This document shows positions 36,464-42,681 of a stretch of DNA of 64,000 bases, piece after piece. The stretch is taken from contig JAPFDX010000042.1 in assembly GCA_026168605.1 (NCBI GenBank), positions 1-64,000 on the forward strand, written 5' to 3'. Positions within the stretch are counted from its first letter, which is position 1; every line of letters starts with the position of its first letter. The translations under genes were made by a program, and so were the position numbers. This DNA comes from Roseburia sp. (GTDB lineage Bacteria > Bacillota > Clostridia > Lachnospirales > Lachnospiraceae). The notes under the pieces were generated by a model. That model ran no database searches, was not told the DNA's origin, and worked only from the letters and a program-made list of their open reading frames with translations.

Positions 36464-37516
36464 TCAGTCTCTCACATAGGAATCCAATAGCTGCTCGAGC
36501 ATCTGTGCAAACGACAGACCAACACCCTTCATCATGTTTGGGTAACGGCTGTGCGAGGTCATCCCCGGAATCGTGTTGACCTCGTTAAAGACGATCTCCC
36601 CTTTTTCCGTATAGAACATATCCACTCTGGCAAATCCGCTGCACCCCAGCGTGCGGTAGACCGTAACTGCCGCCTCCTGCACCCGTTTTTCCTCCTCCGG
36701 CCTGATCCGTGCGGGCATATGGATTTTGGAGGATTTGAGCGTGTATTTCTCCGTGTAGTCAAAAAATCCCCCCGACAACTCAATCTCATCGACTCTGCCG
36801 ACCGTCAGGCTCTCTGTTCCAAGCACGGCGCAGCCGACCTCAAAGCCACGGATCTCCTCCTCAACGATGATCCTGGAATCATAGGAAAATGCCAGATCAA
36901 TAGCGGCGGTGAGTCCCGCCTCCTCCGTCACCCTCGTGATGCCAAAGGATGAGCCCGCCCGCATCGGCTTGACAAAGAGTGGGTACGACGCGCGTTCCCG
37001 GATCGCCCCAACCGCCGTCTCGCGGTTGTTCTCACAGATCATCGTCGCCTCCGGCACGGCAATCCCCGCCTCCTTCACCAGCCTATGCGCCCTGTCCTTG
37101 TCCATGCAGAGCGCAGACGCCAGGACGCCGCATCCGACAACCGGTATCCCCGCCAGTTCAAACAGCCCCTGCACCGTGCCGTCCTCACCGTTTCTGCCGT
37201 GCAGCACCGGAAATGCCAGATCAAGACTCTTTTCCACGTACCCTTGCTCCGTCAACTCCAGAAATCCACAAACCGAGCGGTTCTGTGAGATTGCGATCCG
37301 GTGTAAATTCTCTCTATCCTCCGTCCATGTATCCTCCGCGATCCGTTTGATCTCACCCCCGTAGCGGTACCAGTCGCCGTTCCTTGTGATCCCAAACGGC
37401 AGCACCTCAAATCTTTCCGTATCAATATGTGCTAACACTGCTGCCGCCGACTGTAACGACACCTCATACTCCGCGGAATTTCCTCCAAAAATAACTGCAA
37501 GTTTTGTTCTCTCCAT
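36464..37516 (-). CDS. vanG: D-alanine--D-serine ligase VanG
   Basis: 350 residues of the D-Ala-D-X ligase family. VIFGGNSAEYEVSLQSAAAV at the start, FPVLHGRNGEDGTVQGLFEL near residue 98, PMRAGSSFGITRV near residue 184 and EVNTIPGMTSHSRYPNMM near residue 312 follow known VanG closely. The omega loop reads FFDYTEKYTLKSSKIHMPA, the VanG/VanC-like form rather than the KY form of D-Ala-D-Ala ligases, so D-Ser is the expected second substrate. AAAGGAG precedes ATG 37516. The product lowers vancomycin affinity. No vanR, vanS or vanU lies next to it. Confidence 0.93.
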   Translation of the reverse strand: MERTKLAVIFGGNSAEYEVSLQSAAAVLAHIDTERFEVLPFGITRNGDWYRYGGEIKRIAEDTWTEDRENLHRIAISQNRSVCGFLELTEQGYVEKSLDLAFPVLHGRNGEDGTVQGLFELAGIPVVGCGVLASALCMDKDRAHRLVKEAGIAVPEATMICENNRETAVGAIRERASYPLFVKPMRAGSSFGITRVTEEAGLTAAIDLAFSYDSRIIVEEEIRGFEVGCAVLGTESLTVGRVDEIELSGGFFDYTEKYTLKSSKIHMPARIRPEEEKRVQEAAVTVYRTLGCSGFARVDMFYTEKGEIVFNEVNTIPGMTSHSRYPNMMKGVGLSFAQMLEQLLDSYVRD

Positions 37517-37554
37517 TGTGATATTCTCCTTTCCCGTTTTCGAACAAAAGTGTG

Positions 37555-37637
37555 CTTCGCACACCTTCGCGCTGTAATAAACTCTAAATAAAGCACACTT
37601 TTGCTGCGCCGAGCATGATTGCGCAGCAATTTCCTAT
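37555..37637. repeat. Hairpin-rich leader upstream of vanG
   Basis: CAAAAGTGTGCTT (from about 37555) is repeated inverted as AAGCACACTTTTG (about 37589-37601), and TGCTGCGC / GCGCAGCA form a second stem (about 37601-37628). They precede a copy of the 130-bp repeat, so the whole spacer before vanG is structured. No -35/-10 pair for vanG is convincing. Confidence 0.6.
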
Positions 37638-37642
37638 GTCAC

Positions 37643-37771
37643 AAAAAGAGTTTCGCCTGCGAAACTCTCCGCCTGCGGCGGGTCGCATCAGCGACACAGT
37701 TCCTCTCCGCCGCAGTGCGATCCCCCGGAGGTTTTTACTTTATAGGAACGAAGTTTCCTATAAAGTAAAAA
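37643..37771 (+). repeat. 130-bp dispersed hairpin repeat, copy 2
   Basis: Same orientation and almost the same sequence as 5061-5190: stem GAGTTTC / GAAACTC, GC-rich middle, and final AT-rich hairpin. It sits between vanG and the LacI-type regulator. Confidence 0.85.
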
Positions 37772-37894
37772 GCTCCTAAACTCGGCATACATGGATTATA
37801 CCAAGTTCAGAAGCTTTGTTTTTTTACTTCCGTATAAGGTTTTCTTCTATCTTCCCGTCAATTTCATTAAGACTTTTTTAAGGGGCTGTATCTC

Positions 37895-38887
37895 TCAGGT
37901 GCTTTCCCGCTCTACCAGCGAAGCCGAAAAGACCAGATGCCTGGGCGACAGCTTTCGGTCAAAAGGAGTCTCTATTTCTTCGATCACCATAGCAGCCGCC
38001 TTCATACCCATCTCATTCGCAGGCATCTCCATCGAGGTCATAGATGTCCGCAACATTCCGCCCACCACATGACCGGTGAGACTGATCACTTTGATCTGAT
38101 CGCAGCCGATTCCTTTTTCCTTCAATACGCGTCTGGCTCCCAGACCCTGAATATCCACACAGGCAATGATCGCATCCAGCGCATAATTGTCCGCAAGCAG
38201 TTGATTTGCACATTCATAACCGTATTCAAAACTGTTTACCGGCAAATTACACTCACTGAGATTTTCCTCGAGTCCGAGCTTTTTTATCGCCTTTCGGTAA
38301 CCGGTATATCTGCCCTTGTACGGTTCTAAATGCTGTGCTCCGGCAATCAGACCGATCTCCCTGCACCCTTTTTCATATAAATATGTTACCGCTTCATAAC
38401 CGCAGGTTTCATAATCAGCCACAATACTGCTGATCGAATGGTCCTGCCGGCGGACCAACTGAACTACTGCGATGCCACTGGCTTTTATGTCACGGATCAA
38501 ATGCCCGTTTTTCCCTGTCGGTGCAATAATGATTCCGTCTACAAAACCATTTCGCAAACGGTTGAGACACTCCTTTTCTGTCTTCGCATCATCCTCGGTC
38601 ACACAGATGAGCGTCGCATACCCTCTCCCCCTTGCCTCTTCCTCAATCCCCTGCAAAATTTCAGAAAAAATGGCAAGATGAAGTCTTGGGACAACCACTC
38701 CGATCGTATGACGCTTTCCCTGCCGCAGAGCTTTGGCTACTACATTGGGATGATACCCGAGCTCCTTTGCAGCCGCATATATTTTCTCCTTTGTATCGGG
38801 GTGCACATAGGAATTGTTATTCAACGCCCGCGAAACTGTACTGACATCCACACAAGCCAGACGGGCTACGTCTTTTAATGTCGCCAT
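37895..38887 (-). CDS. LacI-family transcriptional regulator
   Basis: 330 residues. The N-terminal LacI HTH (LKDVARLACVDVSTVSRALNN, hinge KALRQGKRHTIGVVVP) spans residues 1-65; the periplasmic-binding-like ligand domain follows to the end (FSEILQGIEEEARGRGY, GLIAGAQHLEPYKGRYTGYRKAI). The ligand is unknown. A promoter at 38962-38990 and an operator-like word at 38903-38915 precede it. The same 13-bp word is in the promoter of the divergent DapA-family gene, so it probably represses itself and that gene and senses their substrate. Confidence 0.92.
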   Translation of the reverse strand: MATLKDVARLACVDVSTVSRALNNNSYVHPDTKEKIYAAAKELGYHPNVVAKALRQGKRHTIGVVVPRLHLAIFSEILQGIEEEARGRGYATLICVTEDDAKTEKECLNRLRNGFVDGIIIAPTGKNGHLIRDIKASGIAVVQLVRRQDHSISSIVADYETCGYEAVTYLYEKGCREIGLIAGAQHLEPYKGRYTGYRKAIKKLGLEENLSECNLPVNSFEYGYECANQLLADNYALDAIIACVDIQGLGARRVLKEKGIGCDQIKVISLTGHVVGGMLRTSMTSMEMPANEMGMKAAAMVIEEIETPFDRKLSPRHLVFSASLVEREST

Positions 38888-38902
38888 AAGAGTCTCCTTT
38901 AT

Positions 38903-38915
38903 ACAAACGATTGCA
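38903..38915. promoter_or_regulatory. Operator-like word at the LacI-type regulator
   Basis: ACAAACGATTGCA, with the CG centre and TGCAA half-site typical of LacI-family operators. It is identical to 39169-39181. It lies about 40 bp downstream of the predicted transcription start of the regulator, where binding would block elongation. Confidence 0.6.
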
Positions 38916-38961
38916 GTTAATTCTTTTTTTACAGCTATTTACACATGGATCATACCGTTTG

Positions 38962-38990
38962 ATTATAATAAATAAACTTTCTCCCTGCAA
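38962..38990 (-). promoter_or_regulatory. Promoter of the LacI-type regulator
   Basis: On the minus strand TTGCAG, 17 nt, TATAAT, about 75 bp upstream of the start codon at 38887. Confidence 0.65.
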
Positions 38991-39075
38991 CCCAAAATTG
39001 CTTCCGAAGTCTCTATTTTCTCTTGTGAATATTATCTAATTATTATCTTATTTTATTGTATAAAACGTCATTTTG

Positions 39076-39110
39076 TGCAAATATTTGCAGGTCATATGCA
39101 AGTATTTGCA
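39076..39110. promoter_or_regulatory. Two tandem 14-bp palindromes
   Basis: TGCAAATATTTGCA (39076-39089, perfect) and TGCAAGTATTTGCA (39097-39110, one mismatch) lie 21 bp apart, two helical turns, centred at about -79 and -58 relative to the predicted start of the DapA-family gene. This is a typical position for activator or cooperative repressor binding. Confidence 0.6.
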
Positions 39111-39126
39111 GACGACGGCAATATGA

Positions 39127-39155
39127 TTGACGCTCCCGAATATCCATGATATAAC
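39127..39155 (+). promoter_or_regulatory. Promoter of the DapA-family gene
   Basis: TTGACG, 17 nt, TATAAC on the plus strand. Expected start near 39162, a few bases before the operator-like word at 39169. Confidence 0.7.
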
Positions 39156-39168
39156 AGAATCACAGTAA

Positions 39169-39181
39169 ACAAACGATTGCA
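39169..39181. promoter_or_regulatory. Operator-like word at the DapA-family gene
   Basis: ACAAACGATTGCA, the same 13 bases as at 38903-38915, just downstream of the predicted transcription start. This placement suits repression by the divergent LacI-type protein. Confidence 0.6.
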
Positions 39182-39262
39182 CAAAGTTCCGGTTGTAGGC
39201 GCGCGATACGGGGAACTGCATCTCGTTGAAATCATGAAAACAAAGAATAGGAGAACATAACA

Positions 39263-40234
39263 ATGGCTAAAGTAAAAAATTTCAAAACAATCTTCCCCGC
39301 TGTATCGGTACCTCTGAATGACGACTATTCCATTAACGAGGAAGAGTTCCGCGTATATCTTCGCTGGATCAAGAGTTTTTATGGAAAGGGAATCGACGGT
39401 CTTGTATGCAACGGTCACACCGGAGAGATCACCGGTTTAACAAGAGCCGAGAGAAAACGTGTCGTTGAAATCTGTGCAGAAGAGTGCGGCGACGTGATGA
39501 CGATCATCTCCGGCGTAAACTGTGAAAACACCCAGGAATCCATTGAAATGGCAGCAGAGGCAAAGGCTGCCGGCGCTGACGGCATCCTGCTTATGCCTCC
39601 ACATATGTGGCTGAGATTTGGTATGAATCCGGACGCTCCATTCCAGTATGTCAAGGATGTGGCAGAAGGCGCTGATATCGATATTATCATCCATCTGTAT
39701 CCGGCAACCAGCAAAGCGTTCTATCCGGTAGAAACTCTGATCAAAATGTGCAAAGAGATCGACCATGTAAAATGTATTAAGATGGGAACCCGTGTGACCT
39801 CCATCTACGAGCATGACGTAAGACTTCTTCGTCAGGAATGCCCGGATATCTCCCTGATCACCTGCCATGACGAAACGCTCTGCGTAAGCTGGTTCCCGGG
39901 AATGGACGGCGCGCTGATCGGTTTTGCCGGCTGTGTTCCTGAGCTGATCTGCCCGGCACGCGAAGTGTTTGCAAACCCTGACAAGCATACGCTCAAAGAG
40001 GCGCAGGAATGGTCCGACCGCATCTACCACATTTCCCAGGCAATTTACGGTGGCGGTCAGCCTTCCGGAGAAGCTCATGCCCGCCTGAAGGAAGCTCTGT
40101 ACCAGAGAGGAATTTTCTCCAACGCCCTGATGAGAAAGCCTGTTCTTCCGCTGAATCAGGAGGAAAAGGACTGGGTGGCTCTTGGTCTGGAAAGAAGCCG
40201 GTTGCCAAAAGTTGATATGAATCAGTATAAGTAA
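39263..40234 (+). CDS. Dihydrodipicolinate synthase/NAL-family lyase
   Basis: 323 residues, a class I aldolase TIM barrel. The carboxylate-binding loop reads CNGHTGE (near residue 51) instead of the GTTGE of DapA, the catalytic Tyr is in IIHLYPATSKAF near residue 143, and the Schiff-base Lys is in VKCIKMGTR near residue 170. The family includes lysine-pathway DapA, N-acetylneuraminate lyase and sugar-acid or hydroxyproline lyases. The loop change and the catabolic-type regulation argue against housekeeping DapA. GGAG precedes ATG 39263. It is probably cotranscribed with the permease that follows. The substrate is unknown, likely a pyruvate-adduct acid. Confidence 0.85.
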   Translation: MAKVKNFKTIFPAVSVPLNDDYSINEEEFRVYLRWIKSFYGKGIDGLVCNGHTGEITGLTRAERKRVVEICAEECGDVMTIISGVNCENTQESIEMAAEAKAAGADGILLMPPHMWLRFGMNPDAPFQYVKDVAEGADIDIIIHLYPATSKAFYPVETLIKMCKEIDHVKCIKMGTRVTSIYEHDVRLLRQECPDISLITCHDETLCVSWFPGMDGALIGFAGCVPELICPAREVFANPDKHTLKEAQEWSDRIYHISQAIYGGGQPSGEAHARLKEALYQRGIFSNALMRKPVLPLNQEEKDWVALGLERSRLPKVDMNQYK

Positions 40235-40256
40235 TACCTGAATACTTTTACTGCCT

Positions 40257-40290
40257 TGGGAGGGGCGCCGCTGCAATGTGCCCCTCCCGA
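40257..40290 (+). promoter_or_regulatory. Intercistronic hairpin
   Basis: GGGAGGGGC pairs with GCCCCTCCC between the lyase and permease genes. There is no T-run, so it is more likely an mRNA stability or processing element than a terminator. Confidence 0.6.
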
Positions 40291-40309
40291 TTTATATAGG
40301 GAGGTACTT

Positions 40310-41584
40310 ATGGGGAACGAAGACAAAAAAATCGGAGAGGACGTGAAGCGTCTCCCGCTGAAAGAACTTGTAAAAAGAATTGGTCCAGGGCTGATCGCAA
40401 CGGGGATCGTGATCGGACCGGGTGCGGTGACAACCTCAGCAATGCTGGGAGCAGATTACGGGTATGCACTGATCTGGCTGATTATTCCCATTATTTTCAT
40501 GGGAATTACATTTATGATGACTACAAACCGTCTGGCGATCGTGACAGAGCTGCCGACCATCCATGCGATCCGGAAATACTATGGTCCTGTCGCATCAGGT
40601 ATCGTAAGCGTTGCCGTCTTTCTTTCGTGTCTGTTCTTTACAATGGGGAATATTTCCGGAACCGGTGCAGGAATGAACCTGATCTTTGGCATCAACTGGA
40701 AAGCCGGCTCTGTGATCATGATTGCGATCGTTTTATATTGCTATTTTGCCAAAAATGTTTACTCAAAAGTAGAAAAGCTTATCACACTATGTATCGTGGT
40801 GATGATCCTTGCATTTTATATCACTCTCGTGGGTGTAGGCGGACCGGATCCGGTAGAATTTGGCAAAGGTCTCGTCGGCTTTCAGATACCGGAAGGCAGT
40901 TTAAATACCGCTTTGGCGTTTATCTCAACCAACGCAGCGGTGACAGCCGGTATTTATGCAACCTACCTCGGCAAAGAGAAGAAATGGAAGCAGGAAGACC
41001 TCTTTAACGGAGTCATGTTTACCGATGCTCTGGTGCACATTATCAGCGTTGTTCTGATCTCCGGGGCAATTATCCTTGTCGGAGCAATCGTACTTTATCC
41101 AAAGGGACAAAGTATCAGCGCTCCTGCCCAGCTTGCAGAAATGCTTGTTCCCATTATGGGAAAAGCAGCCAGCTATATCATGGGGTTTGCACTTCTGGGA
41201 GCCGGTTTTTCCTCTCTGCTGGCGAACACCCAGCGGGGAATGGTGCTTCTTGGAGCCGGCTTTAACAAAGATGTAGGACTGGAGACAAAATTCATCCGCA
41301 TCGGATGCCTGCTCTGCCTTATTTTTGCAATGATCGTATGTTACAGCTACGACGGTTCTCCCACACAACTAATCCTGATGGCAAATGTGGCAACGTCCAT
41401 CGCTACTCCTGTGGGCGGCTTGTTTATTCTACTGCTTCTTTGGAGAAAAGATGTAAACAAAGGTTATAAATCACCTACCGCATTGAGAATCTGCATGACG
41501 ATCAGTTATATTTTCGTATTGTTTATGACGTTTTCGGCGCTGTCTACTTCTGTTCCCAAATTGCTTCAGGCATTTGGATTATAG
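40310..41584 (+). CDS. Nramp-fold transporter lacking canonical metal motifs
   Basis: 424 residues with about 11 transmembrane segments and Nramp order. In TM1 the metal-binding DPGN of true Nramps reads GPGA (GLIATGIVIGPGAVTTSAML), and in TM6 the MPH motif is replaced (FISTNAAVTAGIYATYLG). The metal-binding Asp and Met are therefore absent and manganese or iron transport is doubtful. The position after a lyase under LacI-type control suggests uptake of the organic substrate or of another ion. GGGAGG precedes ATG 40310; the open frame upstream to 40256 lies in a hairpin. Confidence 0.8.
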   Translation: MGNEDKKIGEDVKRLPLKELVKRIGPGLIATGIVIGPGAVTTSAMLGADYGYALIWLIIPIIFMGITFMMTTNRLAIVTELPTIHAIRKYYGPVASGIVSVAVFLSCLFFTMGNISGTGAGMNLIFGINWKAGSVIMIAIVLYCYFAKNVYSKVEKLITLCIVVMILAFYITLVGVGGPDPVEFGKGLVGFQIPEGSLNTALAFISTNAAVTAGIYATYLGKEKKWKQEDLFNGVMFTDALVHIISVVLISGAIILVGAIVLYPKGQSISAPAQLAEMLVPIMGKAASYIMGFALLGAGFSSLLANTQRGMVLLGAGFNKDVGLETKFIRIGCLLCLIFAMIVCYSYDGSPTQLILMANVATSIATPVGGLFILLLLWRKDVNKGYKSPTALRICMTISYIFVLFMTFSALSTSVPKLLQAFGL

Positions 41585-41598
41585 AAGCCATGAGAAAC

Positions 41599-41636
41599 GA
41601 TCCGGCAGTTTTGCATACACGCAAAACCGCCGGATC
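41599..41636. terminator. Long hairpin after the transporter gene
   Basis: GATCCGGC-AGTTTTGC pairs with GCAAAAC-C-GCCGGATC over about 16 bp with one mismatch, ending just before the second hairpin. It probably acts with it to end transcription. Confidence 0.6.
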
Positions 41637-41645
41637 CTGACATAA

Positions 41646-41679
41646 GGGTGGTTCGCGAAGCGTGCCACCCATTGTTTTT
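41646..41679 (+). terminator. Intrinsic terminator of the lyase/permease operon
   Basis: GGGTGG...CCACCC with an inner CGC/GCG stem, followed by ATTGTTTTT on the plus strand. Confidence 0.65.
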
Positions 41680-41715
41680 CCCAGAATACCAGACAACTTA
41701 TTATTTAAAATTTGC

Positions 41716-41744
41716 TTGACATATCTTTCCTGTTCATGTAAAAT
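41716..41744 (+). promoter_or_regulatory. Promoter of the tRNA-Phe/tRNA-Gly genes
   Basis: TTGACA, 17 nt, TAAAAT on the plus strand, 15 bp before tRNA-Phe. A near-consensus stable-RNA promoter. Confidence 0.8.
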
Positions 41745-41759
41745 CAATACTTGTGAGAC

Positions 41760-41832
<73 letters not shown>

Positions 41833-41865
41833 TTTCATTTTTTATCTTTCATTCATATGTTATCT

Positions 41866-41936
41866 GCGGGTGTAGTTCAATGGTAGAACACCAGCCTTCC
41901 AAGCTGGATACGTGGGTTCGATTCCCATCACCCGCT
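41866..41936 (+). tRNA. tRNA-Gly (TCC)
   Basis: 71 nt. Acceptor GCGGGTG / CACCCGC, anticodon loop CTTCCAA (TCC), T-arm GGGTTCGATTCCC, discriminator T. CCA is not encoded. It lies 33 bp after tRNA-Phe, in the same transcript. Confidence 0.95.
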
Positions 41937-42036
41937 CTATTTTTTTGTCTTTTTTCCTATTCTTCTTTTTTCTCTCGGCTTTCTGTGTTATCCTTGTACT
42001 ATCTGATGAAAAACCACTTTAGAATGGAGACTTATC

Positions 42037-42681
42037 ATGGAAAAAAAAGTAGATTTAAAAGAAATGTCAACAAAACAGAGAATCGGATATATCTGGGATT
42101 ATTATAAATGGCACATCATTGGCTCGGTACTCGCGGTCTGCATCGTCGGTTCCGTACTCCACCACTTTATCACTTACCGCAATCCGCTGCTCAATGTCAT
42201 CATGATCAACGCCGATTCCTCCTCCGTCCAGCCGGACAGCTTTCGGGAATTTCAAGAGGCGTACGGCTATGATCTGACTGATTCCCCGGTTTCCGCCTCC
42301 ACATTTTATTTTCCGGACGGCGACAACGCCTTTGCCTCCTCGTACATGGACTATCAGGCGCTGACCGCGATCATCGCCGCCGGAAATCAGGATATTTTTC
42401 TCGGAAACGGAGATACCTACCTCAATTACTGCGACCAGGGCGCGCTGATGGACTTATCGGACGTGCTCTCCCCCGCACAGATGGAAGAATATGCGGACAG
42501 CCTGATCTACTCCACCGTGGGAGGCACGCAGGAGCCGTATCCGTGCGCCATAGATTTATCCGGTCATCCATGGCTTGCACAGTTCGGCTACACGGATACG
42601 TGCTATTTTGGCATCCTCTCCTGCTACCAGAGTCTGGACGCCTGCACACAGTTCGCAGAATTTCTGCTGACGTATGAATAA
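42037..42681 (+). CDS. Membrane-anchored protein of unknown function
   Basis: 214 residues. A short charged N-terminus and one hydrophobic helix (about residues 27-47, WHIIGSVLAVCIVGSVLHHF) anchor an extracytoplasmic domain of about 165 residues with patterns faintly like solute-binding folds (NVIMINADSSSV; TAIIAAGNQDIFLGNGDTYL). There is no lipobox and no catalytic motif I recognise. GGAGAC precedes ATG 42037. It follows the tRNA genes and converges on the Ca2+-ATPase gene with no gap between stop codons. Confidence 0.7.
   Translation: MEKKVDLKEMSTKQRIGYIWDYYKWHIIGSVLAVCIVGSVLHHFITYRNPLLNVIMINADSSSVQPDSFREFQEAYGYDLTDSPVSASTFYFPDGDNAFASSYMDYQALTAIIAAGNQDIFLGNGDTYLNYCDQGALMDLSDVLSPAQMEEYADSLIYSTVGGTQEPYPCAIDLSGHPWLAQFGYTDTCYFGILSCYQSLDACTQFAEFLLTYE

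Noticed and set aside
39263-40234. Housekeeping dapA (lysine synthesis)
   Set aside because: The GTTGE loop is NGHTGE, and the gene sits under LacI-type control with a permease, not with lysine genes.
40310-41584. Manganese transporter MntH
   Set aside because: The DPGN and MPH metal-site motifs of Nramp transporters are missing.
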